Positions 37,643-47,739 of a DNA stretch of 64,000 nucleotides are shown here, in pieces; position 1 is the first letter of the stretch, and each line of letters starts with the position of its first letter. Source of the DNA: a virus. The position numbers and the translations under genes were made by a program. The notes under the pieces are model-generated. The model had not been told where the DNA came from. It searched no databases and worked only from the letters and a program-made list of their open reading frames with translations. The DNA is taken from the IMG/VR virus record IMGVR_UViG_3300042446_001954, positions 1 through 64,000 of that record, one strand, 5' to 3'.

Positions 37643-39211
37643 ATGTCACTAGCACACTCACCCCAAATAGTGACCAACGGTCTCGCTTTTTACTATGACA
37701 TGAGCAATCCACAGAAGTCGTGGCAGGGCAGACCTACTATCAATTTAGTTTCAAATCCTAACGCTGCTATTAATGTAATTACAGATGATATTCCTCAAGG
37801 AATCGGAGGAAAAAATGTCACAGGATATGCATCTTACAGTACAGATTATGCAGTGTTAACATTAGGCACAACCAGTACAGCCGCAACAGGAAAAACATTT
37901 ACTTATTCACTTTGGATGAGAAGTCCCGGCGCACAATCTACATATTTAATGTATGTGTTTGACGGCACAGGACCTGACGGTGGCTGGTGGAATTTTGGTA
38001 GCGGCACACTGACACAACAATGGCAACGATATACTGGCACAGTATCTGTTATGACTGGTACTGTTCAATATATCAGAATATACAGACTTAATCAAGTAGG
38101 AACTATTCAAATAGCTGCTCCACAGTTTGAAGAATCTACATTTGCAACACCGTTTGTTCTTGGCACAAGATTCGCAAACAATAACCTTGAATCTACGCCG
38201 AGTTTTCCATCTTGGAATACTCTATCAGGTTCTAGTGCTAGTGGAGGAACATTAACTTTTGCGTCAGGTTCATATAACAACAAGGGTGGATGGGACTTAT
38301 ACAAGACATACAGCGGGTTGACCGCTGGAGTGAATTATACTTGGTCTGCTTTAGTGAAATCTGGAACTGCGAGTAATCTTATAGTTACTATGAATAATAC
38401 CTCGGCGTGGAACACTGGACCCGGAGAAGTGTTTGCTGGTTTTTCTAGCACAGAATGGAGAAGAATTTATATTACTGGCACCACAAACACAGGTTCTTTC
38501 AACATACATTTGGGTGCATCTTTTAATAACGACCTACAAAATATAGTACAGACAGGCGGCACAATATTTATACAAGATGTCAGTTTGCGATTGACCAACT
38601 CTCAAACCACCATTAGTGATGTAACTGGAAATAATTCTGCCATTGCCGGCAATTTGGTTTATAATTCTGACGGCACGTTTCAGTTTTCATATGCAAATCC
38701 TAGTTATATTCAAATACCCAATAGTTTCCTTAATAAAACCGAAGGAACTATGAACTTTTGGGTTTATCCAACAAGATATAATGGAGGTAATGGTTATTTT
38801 GTAAATAGAGAAGACTCAACTGCAAATGCAACAGATTGGTTTTGGATAGGTCCTTACAGTGACAGCTTTTATTTTAGATTAGGTAATGGAAGTGATTGTT
38901 GTAGTAATGACTTATCGTTTGGTAGTGTATCGTCAGTTATACCGTTAAACACTTGGACAAATATGTGTTTCACTTGGAAAATTAACGGAACATCTGCGAT
39001 TTACAAAAATGGTGCGTTATATACATCAAGGTCTATTGGCAACATCCCTAACACTAATCCAGCATCAAATGGTAGGATTGGATTAGGTCATGGAAATGCA
39101 GACGACTATTTTAATGGTATTATGCCTATAGTTTCAATATACAATCGGCAACTATCAGCTAATGAAATTAATCAAAACTTTAATGCACAACGTGGAAGAT
39201 ATGGTATATGA
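37643..39211 (+). CDS. LamG-type adhesin with carbohydrate-binding-like domains
   Basis: The 522-aa product is read from ATG 37643 (starting MSLAHSPQIVTNGLAFYYDM); a GTG/ATG start at 37598 would add 15 residues inside the preceding gene. Two beta-sandwich, carbohydrate-binding-like blocks occupy about residues 25-330. A LamG/ConA-like jelly roll at about 345-520 contains TEGTMNFWVYPTRYNGGNGY, TWTNMCFTWKINGTSAIYKN and NADDYFNGIMPIVSIYNRQL, ending NFNAQRGRYGI. That ending matches [11 protein letters not shown] of the 812-aa protein. Such proteins often act as distal, sugar-binding tail components. It overlaps the next gene by ATGA. Confidence 0.65.
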   Translation: MSLAHSPQIVTNGLAFYYDMSNPQKSWQGRPTINLVSNPNAAINVITDDIPQGIGGKNVTGYASYSTDYAVLTLGTTSTAATGKTFTYSLWMRSPGAQSTYLMYVFDGTGPDGGWWNFGSGTLTQQWQRYTGTVSVMTGTVQYIRIYRLNQVGTIQIAAPQFEESTFATPFVLGTRFANNNLESTPSFPSWNTLSGSSASGGTLTFASGSYNNKGGWDLYKTYSGLTAGVNYTWSALVKSGTASNLIVTMNNTSAWNTGPGEVFAGFSSTEWRRIYITGTTNTGSFNIHLGASFNNDLQNIVQTGGTIFIQDVSLRLTNSQTTISDVTGNNSAIAGNLVYNSDGTFQFSYANPSYIQIPNSFLNKTEGTMNFWVYPTRYNGGNGYFVNREDSTANATDWFWIGPYSDSFYFRLGNGSDCCSNDLSFGSVSSVIPLNTWTNMCFTWKINGTSAIYKNGALYTSRSIGNIPNTNPASNGRIGLGHGNADDYFNGIMPIVSIYNRQLSANEINQNFNAQRGRYGI

Positions 39212-39405
39212 TTGAAGATCCTAATAATTTTGGAATTATGACAACACATGAGGAAGAACAACATAGAAGAAGTCTATGCAATTCTTGTGAAAAGAAAACG
39301 CTTATGAATGACATAGAAACCTGTCATATGTGTGCATGTCCGATTGATTATGTAACGACTTATAAATTTAAAATTTGTCCTTTAAACAAGTGGGGTATAG
39401 AATAA
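39208..39405 (+). CDS. Small Cys-rich (zinc-finger-like) protein
   Basis: The 65-aa protein has the pairs CNSCEK and CHMCAC plus a final Cys in FKICPLNKWG, a compact zinc-ribbon-like arrangement. Similar small proteins with EEEQHRRSLCNSC-type starts occur near fibre genes of T4-like marine phages. It overlaps both neighbours (ATGA upstream; TAATG downstream). The function is unknown. Confidence 0.5.
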   Translation: MIEDPNNFGIMTTHEEEQHRRSLCNSCEKKTLMNDIETCHMCACPIDYVTTYKFKICPLNKWGIE

Positions 39406-39782
39406 TGGCACATTACGCAAAAGTAGAAAACGGAATCGTCACAAATGTGATTGTAGCCGGTCAAGAATTTATTGATTCTGGTGCAGTTGGTGACCCATCA
39501 ACTTGGATTCAAACGTCATACAACACTTTTGGTGGTACACATCGCACGGGTGGCACACCTCTTAGAAAAAATTATGCAGGTGTTGGTTATAATTATTTTG
39601 CAGACATTGATGCATTTGTACCGCCAAAACTTTTTGAGAGTTGGATTCTAGATACAGAAACTGGACTATGGAAACCACCAATACCTAGACCAGAAAATGG
39701 AGAGAATTTAATTTGGGATGAAGACCTTCAGAATTGGAAAGAAGGCGCTAACATTCTGCCATCACCTATCGGAGAAGTCTGA
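39405..39782 (+). CDS. Small conserved phage protein, MAHYAKVENGIV type
   Basis: The 125-aa product is read from the TAATG-coupled ATG at 39405. It begins MAHYAKVENGIVTNVIVAGQ, then TWIQTSYNTFGGTHRTGG, NYAGVGYNYFADIDAFVPPK and SWILDTETGLWKPPIPRPEN. This pattern is widespread in T4-like marine phages near fibre genes. It may be a fibre assembly or attachment protein, but the role is not established from sequence. Confidence 0.6.
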   Translation: MAHYAKVENGIVTNVIVAGQEFIDSGAVGDPSTWIQTSYNTFGGTHRTGGTPLRKNYAGVGYNYFADIDAFVPPKLFESWILDTETGLWKPPIPRPENGENLIWDEDLQNWKEGANILPSPIGEV

Positions 39783-42220
39783 TGGGTGTATCTTCAGGTC
39801 CAAATCTTGTCCGTGACAGTAACTTTCAAGTACACGTTTGTACTGGTTCAGGGACTTTTTTACCCAACTTTACAGGAACGGTTGAGGTTCTAGTTGTTGC
39901 TGGAGGTGGAGGTGGTGGTATGGACATGGGTGGTGGAGGTGGCGGCGGTGGCGTACTCACAAGTACAACAGAATCAGTTACAGCAGGAACACCAATCACA
40001 GTAACAGTGGGTGCTGGTGGAGTTGGTGCTCCGGCAGGTGGTCCACCACAACCATGGGGACACCAATTCACAACTAGCGCAACAAATGGAGGCAATTCAG
40101 TTTTTGGCTCACTCACAGCAGTTGGTGGTGGATACGGCGGTAGTTCATATTTTGGATATACACCAAACTACGGATATGGAAACACTGGTGGGTCTGGCGG
40201 TGGCGCATCAGGATACTCTGATGGAAATACGGGAAGAAATGGTGCAGGAACAGCGGGACAAGGAAATGCTGGCGGCACAAGTGTAGGTCAATATTATTCG
40301 GGTGGCGGCGGCGGCGCAGGTGCAGCCGGTTCCAATGGTGGCACAGCAAACGGCGGCGCAGGTTTACTGAATAATATTTTAGGTGGTGGCAGAAACTATT
40401 ATTGGGCAGGTGGCGGGGGTGGCGCAGGTTATAGTAGCGGTGTCGGTGGCAACGGAGGCTTGGGTGGAGGCGGTGGCGGTTCATCTAATGGAATCGGAGA
40501 TACAAATGGATTAAATCCTGGAAGAAATGCTGGAGCAGGAGGTGGAGGTGATTGGGTTAATTCACCAGGAGGTGATGGTGGTAAAAGCACCGGCGGCGGC
40601 GGTGGAGGAGGGATGCATTATAACCGAAATAATCGAGGAGGCAATGGCGGCTCAGGTATCGTCATCATACGACACCTTAAATCTTTAGGAACATCCACCT
40701 TTAACGGTTTAGCTGATAACAGAAACTCAATAATATTTTCTATGGACCCTGCAAATTTAGGAAAAGGATTATCTGTTGAGGTTCTAGTTGTTGCTGGAGG
40801 TGGAGGTGGCGGTATGGACATGGGCGGCGGCGGAGGTGCAGGAGGTGTAGTTTATAATTCTGCCATGTCGGTGCAAATAAATTCTCCGATGAGTGTAATC
40901 GTAGGAGCAGGAGGTAATGGATCACCTGGAACTTATGGAAGTAATCCTGCCACTGGATCAACTGGAGGAAATTCATCAGTTGGTGAAGTTGTTGGTTATG
41001 GTGGAGGTGGAGGTGGATCAGGACACAGTAGTTCAATTGGTTATTCTGGAAATGCAAATGGAACAAGTGGCAATGGAGGTGGCGCCGGTGGAGATTCAGC
41101 CAAAAGTGGTGAAGGTAAAGGTATGGGAACAGATCCGGCACCTTTGGCTGTCCCTCAGGGTTACTCAGGAGGTTCGGCTATGCCATATGCATATGGCGCG
41201 GGCGGCGGAGGAGGTGCTACGCGCCCGGGTACAGGAGGGCGTTATTCTGGTGGCCTGGCCGGTGCAGGCGGTGCAGGTTATCAATCTTCTATAAATGGAA
41301 CTTCTTATTATTATGGTGGAGGAGGTGGCGGAGCATCTTGGACAAACAATGCAGGAAGTGGCGGCTTGGGCGGCGGTGGCGGCGGAAGCTGTTATCCGGG
41401 TTACACAGCAGGTTCGGGCGATACTAATGGAATAAATGCTGGAGGGTCCGGTACAGCAGTAATTAGTTCCAATGGTGGCAATGGTGGCACCAATACAGGC
41501 GGTGGAGGTGGCGGTGGTACACACTCAACATCTGTTGGGGGCAATGGCGGTTCTGGAATAGTTATCGTCAGATATTCAGGAAGTCAAAAAGCAACTGGCG
41601 GCACAATAACATCATCTGGTGGATATACCATACACACTTTCACTGGCTCAGGAACATTTACACCCACAGAATGGATCGGTCCCAGAGATTTGAGTGAAAT
41701 TGGTTCTGCACTCACAGTCAATGGAGCAACATATAGTTCCGATAATGGAGGGTGTTATGTATTCGACAATGATATAATTGATACTACTTTTCCAGCAACA
41801 ACTATTCCAACAAGCACACTTGAGGCAGTAATATATCCAACAGTAAATGGAAGATACGTTGCCATCATACAAATTAACAGCAATTCAGATGATGCTTTGT
41901 ACATATATCCAGGCAATACATTAGGATTTTGGCCACATAGTGCATCATCATTGAGTGTCAATATAAATCAATGGTCATATGTTTGTGCTTCCTATGATGG
42001 ATCCGGTGTAAGATATTGTGTTAATGGAAATTTTGATTATGCTGCCGGCGCATCGGCCGATTTTACAGATTATCAATATCTCAGAATAGGTGGAATATCA
42101 ACCACCGACGGAGAAAGATTTGTTGGTAAAATATCATTGGCGAAAGCATATAACCGAGCACTCACAGAATCTGAAATAATCCAAAACTTCAACGCACTCC
42201 GTGGTCGTTTCGGAATCTAA
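39782..42220 (+). CDS. Glycine-rich adhesin with two polyglycine domains and a LamG end
   Basis: The 812-aa protein has two related Gly-rich domains. The first (about 35-300) opens [20 protein letters not shown], and the second (about 332-605) repeats [20 protein letters not shown] with variable loops. A linker with [14 protein letters not shown] follows. The C-terminal jelly roll (about 640-812) ends [11 protein letters not shown]. Long Gly runs split by short variable loops resemble the polyglycine-II sandwich of gp38-type adhesins such as phage S16, where loops bind the receptor. This is probably a receptor-binding tip protein. The gene is coupled to the preceding one by TAATG. Confidence 0.7.
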   Translation: MGVSSGPNLVRDSNFQVHVCTGSGTFLPNFTGTVEVLVVAGGGGGGMDMGGGGGGGGVLTSTTESVTAGTPITVTVGAGGVGAPAGGPPQPWGHQFTTSATNGGNSVFGSLTAVGGGYGGSSYFGYTPNYGYGNTGGSGGGASGYSDGNTGRNGAGTAGQGNAGGTSVGQYYSGGGGGAGAAGSNGGTANGGAGLLNNILGGGRNYYWAGGGGGAGYSSGVGGNGGLGGGGGGSSNGIGDTNGLNPGRNAGAGGGGDWVNSPGGDGGKSTGGGGGGGMHYNRNNRGGNGGSGIVIIRHLKSLGTSTFNGLADNRNSIIFSMDPANLGKGLSVEVLVVAGGGGGGMDMGGGGGAGGVVYNSAMSVQINSPMSVIVGAGGNGSPGTYGSNPATGSTGGNSSVGEVVGYGGGGGGSGHSSSIGYSGNANGTSGNGGGAGGDSAKSGEGKGMGTDPAPLAVPQGYSGGSAMPYAYGAGGGGGATRPGTGGRYSGGLAGAGGAGYQSSINGTSYYYGGGGGGASWTNNAGSGGLGGGGGGSCYPGYTAGSGDTNGINAGGSGTAVISSNGGNGGTNTGGGGGGGTHSTSVGGNGGSGIVIVRYSGSQKATGGTITSSGGYTIHTFTGSGTFTPTEWIGPRDLSEIGSALTVNGATYSSDNGGCYVFDNDIIDTTFPATTIPTSTLEAVIYPTVNGRYVAIIQINSNSDDALYIYPGNTLGFWPHSASSLSVNINQWSYVCASYDGSGVRYCVNGNFDYAAGASADFTDYQYLRIGGISTTDGERFVGKISLAKAYNRALTESEIIQNFNALRGRFGI

Positions 42221-42226
42221 TAAATA
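42219..42226 (+). promoter_or_regulatory. Late promoter-like box AATAAATA (42256 fibre)
   Basis: AATAAATA lies 29 nt before the ATG at 42256 and overlaps the stop of the glycine-rich adhesin gene. It has one mismatch at the first base of the T4 late consensus. Confidence 0.55.
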
Positions 42227-42228
42227 CC

Positions 42229-42240
42229 ATTGGTACCAAT
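42229..42240. promoter_or_regulatory. 12-bp perfect palindrome ATTGGTACCAAT
   Basis: The palindrome ATTGGTACCAAT lies 2 nt after the AATAAATA box, about where transcription would start, and 15 nt before the next ATG. It could be a protein-binding site or a chance restriction-type palindrome. Confidence 0.3.
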
Positions 42241-42255
42241 AAAAAGAATAACATC

Positions 42256-44844
42256 ATGGCAAACTCAGACAAGAATATTTTAATCACACCGAGAACTGGA
42301 TCAACGACAGACGATCCTAGCATTGTATTCACGGGCGCAAACACTGCCGGTTTATTTCCAATTACTGTAAGGGCTTTACCCACTTCTAACGGCACATTGT
42401 CGTTTGAAGGTTCTGCGGGACAATTGTTTTCTGTCACAAATGATTTGACTGGTACAATTTTCTCTGTCAATGACGTATCTGGTATACCTTCAATTGAAGT
42501 ATTGGATACAGGCACAGTCAAACTTGCACAATATTCCGGTAGTGTTTTGGTTGGTGGAACAGCAACTGATGGTGTTTCTAAACTGCAAGTTACAGGTTCT
42601 GCTAACGTTTCTTCTTTGAGAATACAAGGATTCGGCCAAGTCATTAGTAGCACAGGAACATGGACTGGACCAAATTCTGGATTAATAGGACCAACCGGAC
42701 CACAGGGACCTATCGGACCATTAGGACCTATCGGACCCATTGGACCTATCGGACCACAGGGTCCCATCGGACCTATCGGACCCATTGGACCTATCGGACC
42801 ACAGGGACCCATCGGTCCATTAGGACCTATCGGACCCATTGGACCTATCGGACCACAGGGACCTATCGGACCATTAGGACCTATCGGACCCATTGGACCT
42901 ATCGGACCACAGGGTCCCATCGGACCTATCGGACCCATTGGACCTATCGGACCACAGGGACCCATCGGTCCATTAGGACCTATCGGACCTATTGGACCTA
43001 TCGGACCACAGGGACCTATCGGACCACAGGGACCCATCGGACCATTAGGACCTATTGGACCTATTGGACCTATCGGACCACAGGGACCCATCGGTCCATT
43101 AGGACCTATCGGACCTATTGGACCTATCGGACCACAGGGACCTATCGGACCTATTGGTAATCAAGGACCTATTGGACCTATTGGTAATCAAGGACCTATT
43201 GGACCAATCGGACCTATCGGACCCATAGGTTCAACAGGCACCACAAGTTTCAACGTATGTAATACAACAAACATTGTAAGCTGCATTTCTGGTGGTGGTG
43301 GAACAGGAACAAACAACTTCTTTGCTGGTTTCTGTGCTGGTGTCTGCAACACCACTGGCAGCCACAACAACTTCTTTGGAGAAGCTGGTCGTTTCAATAC
43401 CACTGGCTGCTACAACAACTTCTTTGGTTGCTGTGCCGGCCGCAACAACACCACCGGCGGCAACAACAACTTTATTGGTTCTGATGCTGGACGTTACAAC
43501 ACCACTGGCGCACATAACAACTTCTTTGGTAACGGTGCTGGTCGCTGCAACACCACTGGCTCCTACAACAACTTCTTTGGTGTCAATGCTGGTCGCAATA
43601 ACACCACCGGCGGTTACAACAACTTCTTTGGCCACAGTGCTGGTCGAGTCAACACCACTGGCTCCTTCAACACCTTCATTGGTTGCTATGCTGGACGTTA
43701 CAACACCACCGGTTGCAACAACAACTTCTTTGGCCCAAATGCTGGTCGTTTCAATACCACTGGCACCAACAACAACTTCTTTGGTTCTACTGCTGGTTTC
43801 AACAACACCACCGGCGGCAACAACAACTTTATTGGTTGTAGTGCTGGTCGCAACAATACCACTGGCCAGGGCAACAACTTCATTGGTACTTATGCTGGTT
43901 GCTGCAACACCGCTGGCAACTTCAACAACTTCTTTGGTGCTTGTGCTGGTCGATTCAACACCACCGGTAGCTACAACAACTTCATTGGTGGCTGTGCTGG
44001 TCTTTGCAACACCACTGGCAACTTCAACAACTTCTTTGGTCTGTGTGCTGGTCTCTTCAACACCACCGGTAGCCACAACTTCTTTGCTGGTTTCTGTGCT
44101 GGTCGCAACAATACCACTGGCAGCTTCAACAACTTCTTTGGTTTAAATGCTGGTTTCTGCAACACCTCTGGCTGCTTTAACGCTTTTGCTGGTAACTGTG
44201 CTGGTTTCAGAAACACCACTGGTTGCCACAACACGTTTATTGGTTTATTTGCTGGTTTCGCTAGTACCATTGGCAGCAACAACTTCTTTGCTGGTTTCTG
44301 TTCTGGTCTCAATAACACCACTGGTTGTAACAACATCTTCATTGGTGCCAATGCTGGTCTCTGCAACACCACTGGCTCCAGCAACTTATTATTTGGCTGC
44401 AATTCTGGCGCAGGTCTACCCGTTGGTCTTGCCAACATTACAACACAAAATGGCCGCATCATTATGGGTAACAATACTCACACTTGCGCCCAAATACAAA
44501 TTGCATGGACCACAGTTTCCGATATTCGGGATAAATGTATTTTTGGTAATGTGCCACACGGCCGTGGGTTCTTAAAGAAAATTAATCCAATCGAGTTTGC
44601 ATTCAAGAACAGAGAAACAAATGAAATAACCGATCCTAATGGCAAGCGCCGTTACGGTTTCTCTGCTCAAGAAATTCTTGAAGCTGAAGGTGATAGCAAT
44701 GTTGTAGTTTCTAATGAAGAACCAGATAAACTTCAAGTTACTAATGATTATTTGATACCCATTCTTGTGAACGCAGTGAACGAATTGACAGTAGAAGTTG
44801 ATGAACTCAGAGCTAGAATTACAGCTATTGAGAGAGCAAATTAA
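42256..44844 (+). CDS. Second S74-chaperoned fibre with collagen-like and NTTG repeats
   Basis: This 862-aa paralogue of the 2083-aa fibre lacks most of the N-terminal repeat region. Residues 1-140 form an attachment domain. A collagen-like tract follows (about 145-328), then the shared [18 protein letters not shown] linker. Twenty-one NTTG units occupy about residues 353-717. The S74 chaperone has SDIRDKC with Ser near residue 755 and [15 protein letters not shown], then a coiled coil. The linker and C-terminal domain closely match the giant fibre, so the two probably share assembly and exchange sequence. Late promoter AATAAATA precedes it. Confidence 0.85.
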   Translation: MANSDKNILITPRTGSTTDDPSIVFTGANTAGLFPITVRALPTSNGTLSFEGSAGQLFSVTNDLTGTIFSVNDVSGIPSIEVLDTGTVKLAQYSGSVLVGGTATDGVSKLQVTGSANVSSLRIQGFGQVISSTGTWTGPNSGLIGPTGPQGPIGPLGPIGPIGPIGPQGPIGPIGPIGPIGPQGPIGPLGPIGPIGPIGPQGPIGPLGPIGPIGPIGPQGPIGPIGPIGPIGPQGPIGPLGPIGPIGPIGPQGPIGPQGPIGPLGPIGPIGPIGPQGPIGPLGPIGPIGPIGPQGPIGPIGNQGPIGPIGNQGPIGPIGPIGPIGSTGTTSFNVCNTTNIVSCISGGGGTGTNNFFAGFCAGVCNTTGSHNNFFGEAGRFNTTGCYNNFFGCCAGRNNTTGGNNNFIGSDAGRYNTTGAHNNFFGNGAGRCNTTGSYNNFFGVNAGRNNTTGGYNNFFGHSAGRVNTTGSFNTFIGCYAGRYNTTGCNNNFFGPNAGRFNTTGTNNNFFGSTAGFNNTTGGNNNFIGCSAGRNNTTGQGNNFIGTYAGCCNTAGNFNNFFGACAGRFNTTGSYNNFIGGCAGLCNTTGNFNNFFGLCAGLFNTTGSHNFFAGFCAGRNNTTGSFNNFFGLNAGFCNTSGCFNAFAGNCAGFRNTTGCHNTFIGLFAGFASTIGSNNFFAGFCSGLNNTTGCNNIFIGANAGLCNTTGSSNLLFGCNSGAGLPVGLANITTQNGRIIMGNNTHTCAQIQIAWTTVSDIRDKCIFGNVPHGRGFLKKINPIEFAFKNRETNEITDPNGKRRYGFSAQEILEAEGDSNVVVSNEEPDKLQVTNDYLIPILVNAVNELTVEVDELRARITAIERAN
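42688..43239 (+). repeat. Collagen-like tract of the 862-aa fibre
   Basis: About 184 residues of Gly-X-Y triplets, mostly GPI with regular GPL and GPQ, show higher-order 15- and 18-residue periodicity. The tract leads into the same [10 protein letters not shown] linker as in the giant fibre. Confidence 0.95.
43312..44406 (+). repeat. 21 NTTG repeats of about 17 residues
   Basis: Twenty-one units of the NTTGxxNNFFGxxAGxx type, with Cys at the same positions as in the giant fibre. A block of four units (EAGRF, CCAGRN, DAGRY, then AHNNFFG) matches the giant fibre at 31081-31260 in order and in the missing codon. Confidence 0.9.
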
Positions 44845-44853
44845 ACATGGATA

Positions 44854-44859
44854 TATAAT
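44854..44859 (+). promoter_or_regulatory. Possible -10 box TATAAT before the glycan cassette
   Basis: TATAAT lies 20 nt before the first cassette ATG. The nearest -35-like sequence (TTGAGA, 44828-44833) is 20 nt upstream, longer than ideal. It could be a host-type early or middle promoter, consistent with the enzyme cassette being expressed apart from virion genes. Support is weak. Confidence 0.35.
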
Positions 44860-44879
44860 GTGAACGTGAAAGGATTGTT

Positions 44880-45530
44880 ATGAAGAAAGTTTTGATTGCT
44901 ACGCCATGTTTGGACCAAAAGGTTGATGCATATTTTGTGCATAGCCTTTGTGAGTCGATAAAGTTAGGTCTCAAACACGACCTAGATATTCGCTGTGTAT
45001 TTCTTGCAAATGAAAGTATTCTTCCAATGGCTCGGAATGAACTTTTTACATTAGCACACAAAGAAAATTACGATATAATGGTATTCATCGATGATGACGA
45101 ATATTGGAAAGAATCTGTTTTAATAGATATCATCTTATCGGAAAAAGATGTTATCACAGTCCCCGTTGTGAACAAAGGTGATAAAGATATATCATATAAT
45201 ATTTGGCTTCCTAAGACTCCAGAGATTGATCCAACCGATGGTTATGTAAAGGTTGAAAAATCAGGAACAGGTTTCCTAAAACTATCTCGTAAAGTCATAG
45301 TCGATCTCTGGGAATCAAATACCGAATTAAATTTCCGAGGCAAACAACTAAGAAACATCTGTGAGTATACATATTCAGATGGTGGGTTTGTTGGCGAAGA
45401 CATTACATTGTCCAAAAAAATCAAAGAATTAGGTTACACAATCTGGTGTAACCCACACCATACAGTGTCGCACATCGGTAATAAAATGTACAAAGGCGAC
45501 TTTAAGAAAAGCAATTCTTCTCTTTTGTGA
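44880..45530 (+). CDS. GT-A (family 2-like) glycosyltransferase
   Basis: The 216-aa protein starts MKKVLIATPCLDQKVDAYFV. It has an Asp-rich metal site, VFIDDDEYWKESVLIDIIL (D71-D73), the GT-A DxD-like motif. The C-terminal part includes GGFVGEDITLSKKIKELGYT and WCNPHHTVSHIGNKMYKGDF, a pattern of phage GT-A enzymes with ED-type and His residues. AAAGGA precedes the ATG. It opens a cassette of six sugar and sulfate genes and overlaps the next gene (TGATG). Donor and acceptor sugars are unknown. Confidence 0.75.
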   Translation: MKKVLIATPCLDQKVDAYFVHSLCESIKLGLKHDLDIRCVFLANESILPMARNELFTLAHKENYDIMVFIDDDEYWKESVLIDIILSEKDVITVPVVNKGDKDISYNIWLPKTPEIDPTDGYVKVEKSGTGFLKLSRKVIVDLWESNTELNFRGKQLRNICEYTYSDGGFVGEDITLSKKIKELGYTIWCNPHHTVSHIGNKMYKGDFKKSNSSLL

Positions 45531-46822
45531 TGAGCAAACAATTTGACATTATTATACCCACGATGTGGGCTGCTAAAAGTTTTTTAAAATCTTTAGAAAA
45601 ATATATCTCTTATGACTCAGTGAGGTCGATCATTATAATCGACAATAACAAATCACGAAAGCCAAAGACAGATTTACTCAAACATAAAAAGGTCCAACTG
45701 ATCAGTTATGGCTTTAACATGTACGTCAATCCGGCATGGAATGAGGGTGTTTCAGCAGCAAAGTCTAATCTTTTATGTATTGCAAATGACGATATCACGA
45801 TAGAAGAATCTATATTTAAAATGATATCTGATCAAGGAATGAACACTGGTGATCTGGTCGGTGTGAACCTTCGTGGCTATCACGACAACTATAAGATTGA
45901 CGATTACATAGAAACGGATGAAAAAATTGTTCATCTGAACTATGACAGAACAAAGCCTATTGGCTCTCAAGCATGGGCATTTGGTATATGTATGTTCATG
46001 CAGAAAGACACATATTGCCAGATACCTAGCCTCTATAAGGTATGGTTTGGTGATGATTACTTGGCACAAAAAGCAAAGAAAATCTACGCCATAAATACTA
46101 ACAGAATCAAGGGTACAATCTCTGAGACACTGAAGCGACACGATCACAAAACGGATATTCATAAACGATTGATACTTGACTGTAAAAATCTAATTCGTTT
46201 TGATCACTTTGAAAATGGAAAAAATTGGGACATCCCAAAAAATATGATATCTGCAAATTATGAACAAACACCAAATAATGTGTTAGAATCGGAATACAAT
46301 AAAGCTAGAAATGTTATTTCCGACATAAACGAAAACGTACACATTCTTTATGATCTAGCAAAAGAATGCACACATGTAACAGAAATGGGCGTTAGAACTG
46401 GTGTTAGTACGAGAGCACTACTTTACTCTGGTGTGAATAAGTTAATATCATATGACTTGAATTTAGATTCAAAAGTCGAAAGTCTTTTTAAGTATGCAAA
46501 ATCGATTGGAAGAGATGCTGAATATATAAAGGCAGATGTACTCAAAATTGAGATTGAAGAAACTGACTTACTCTTCATTGACACTTACCACACCTATAGT
46601 CAGCTTAAACAGGAACTTCAATTACACGGAAACAAAGCTAGAAAATATTTGGCTTTCCATGATACTATGACATTTGGACTCACAGGTGAGAATACAAAAG
46701 AGGGAAACGGCCTTTTATCGGCAATCATAGAGTTTATTATCAAGAATCCGCACTGGAAATTCAAGATATATAAAACAAATAATAATGGTTTTACAGTATT
46801 AGAAAGAGTGATGAATAAATGA
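45530..46822 (+). CDS. Fused GT2-type glycosyltransferase and SAM methyltransferase
   Basis: The 430-aa product is read from the ATG overlapping the preceding stop (TGATG); an in-frame GTG lies 1 codon upstream. Residues 1-230 are GT-A-like: FDIIIPTMWAAKSFLKSLEK, then IIIIDNN near residue 34, ANDD at 85-88 and a WFGDD block near 172. Residues about 265-430 form a class I methyltransferase of the Methyltransf_24 type: CTHVTEMGVRTGVSTRALLY with the Gly-rich SAM motif near 285-294, DLNLDS, and LLFIDTYHTYSQLKQEL. The joining of sugar transfer and methylation suggests a methyl-capped glycan. It overlaps the next gene by ATGA. Confidence 0.75.
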   Translation: MSKQFDIIIPTMWAAKSFLKSLEKYISYDSVRSIIIIDNNKSRKPKTDLLKHKKVQLISYGFNMYVNPAWNEGVSAAKSNLLCIANDDITIEESIFKMISDQGMNTGDLVGVNLRGYHDNYKIDDYIETDEKIVHLNYDRTKPIGSQAWAFGICMFMQKDTYCQIPSLYKVWFGDDYLAQKAKKIYAINTNRIKGTISETLKRHDHKTDIHKRLILDCKNLIRFDHFENGKNWDIPKNMISANYEQTPNNVLESEYNKARNVISDINENVHILYDLAKECTHVTEMGVRTGVSTRALLYSGVNKLISYDLNLDSKVESLFKYAKSIGRDAEYIKADVLKIEIEETDLLFIDTYHTYSQLKQELQLHGNKARKYLAFHDTMTFGLTGENTKEGNGLLSAIIEFIIKNPHWKFKIYKTNNNGFTVLERVMNK

Positions 46823-47724
46823 GCAACCAAAAATACAGTATATTTCACATTCAAGGTGGAATTGGTAAACATATCGCCGCAACCGCAGTTGCAAGAGCAA
46901 TTAAAAACAACCACCCAGATCGTAAACTGATTATTGTTTGTGCATATACAGACATATTCATTAACCTTCCGTTCGTTGATAGAGTGTATCAAATAGGTGC
47001 AACACAATATTTTTACCAAGAATACATTCATGAAAAAGATTCGATAATTTTTCATCATGAGCCTTACTATACCACGAATCATATTCATAAGAGAAAATCA
47101 CTTATACCAAACTGGTGTGAGTTGTATGGACTCGCCTATTCAGGTGAGAAGCCTGAACTAAAATTTAATAAACTCCAGTTTGATGTATCAAAACAATTTT
47201 GGAATCGTAAGAAACCGATAATGTTGATACAGACAAATGGTGGTCCAATGTCACCAGATGCAAAATCACATTCTTGGACCCGTGATATGCCAGAAGATGT
47301 TGCTCAAAAATTGGTTGATCACTACAAGAATAATTATCACATCTATCAAGTAACTAAAATGAATTCGGTAAAGTTGATCGGCGCAGAACACATCTATGGA
47401 ACACCAACAAAAGTTCTCAGCCTTATGGAATTTTTTAGTGTTTTACTTCATGCGAAAAAAAGAATTTTAATAGATTCATGTTTGCAACATGCGGCTGCGG
47501 CAATGAATCGCAAGTCTACCGTATTGTGGAATGGAACAAGTCCCAAAGTATTCGGCTATGACTTACACGACAATATTACAACAGATGTTCCTTATGATTT
47601 TAAACTTCCAGGAAGCTATCTGTTTGATTTTGACTTTAATGGGAATGAGGTTGAGTATCCATACACAGAAACAACTCAACTATACGACATAAATAAGATC
47701 ATAGATTCTGTTGATAAACAATGA
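46819..47724 (+). CDS. GT9-like (heptosyltransferase-type GT-B) glycosyltransferase
   Basis: The 301-aa protein begins MSNQKYSIFHIQGGIGKHIA. It resembles GT9 enzymes, which start with an I-x-GG-x-GD/GK loop and then an A-x-A-x-A helix (AATAVARAIKNNHPDRKLII). The C-terminal half has MLIQTNGGPM, LMEFFSVLLHAKKRILIDSC and LQHAAAAMNRKSTVLWNGTS, the donor-binding half of a GT-B fold. It may act on an ADP- or GDP-linked sugar. It overlaps the GT2-methyltransferase by ATGA and precedes the sulfotransferase by 15 nt. Confidence 0.65.
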   Translation: MSNQKYSIFHIQGGIGKHIAATAVARAIKNNHPDRKLIIVCAYTDIFINLPFVDRVYQIGATQYFYQEYIHEKDSIIFHHEPYYTTNHIHKRKSLIPNWCELYGLAYSGEKPELKFNKLQFDVSKQFWNRKKPIMLIQTNGGPMSPDAKSHSWTRDMPEDVAQKLVDHYKNNYHIYQVTKMNSVKLIGAEHIYGTPTKVLSLMEFFSVLLHAKKRILIDSCLQHAAAAMNRKSTVLWNGTSPKVFGYDLHDNITTDVPYDFKLPGSYLFDFDFNGNEVEYPYTETTQLYDINKIIDSVDKQ

Positions 47725-47739
47725 AAAGGACAATGTGAA

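Noticed and set aside
42189-44474. Minus-strand open frames opposite the 862-aa fibre
   Set aside because: Same cause: repeat-driven shadows without ribosome binding sites.
44854-44879. Strong sigma70 promoter for the cassette
   Set aside because: Good -10 but -35 spacing of 20 nt; kept only as a low-confidence site.
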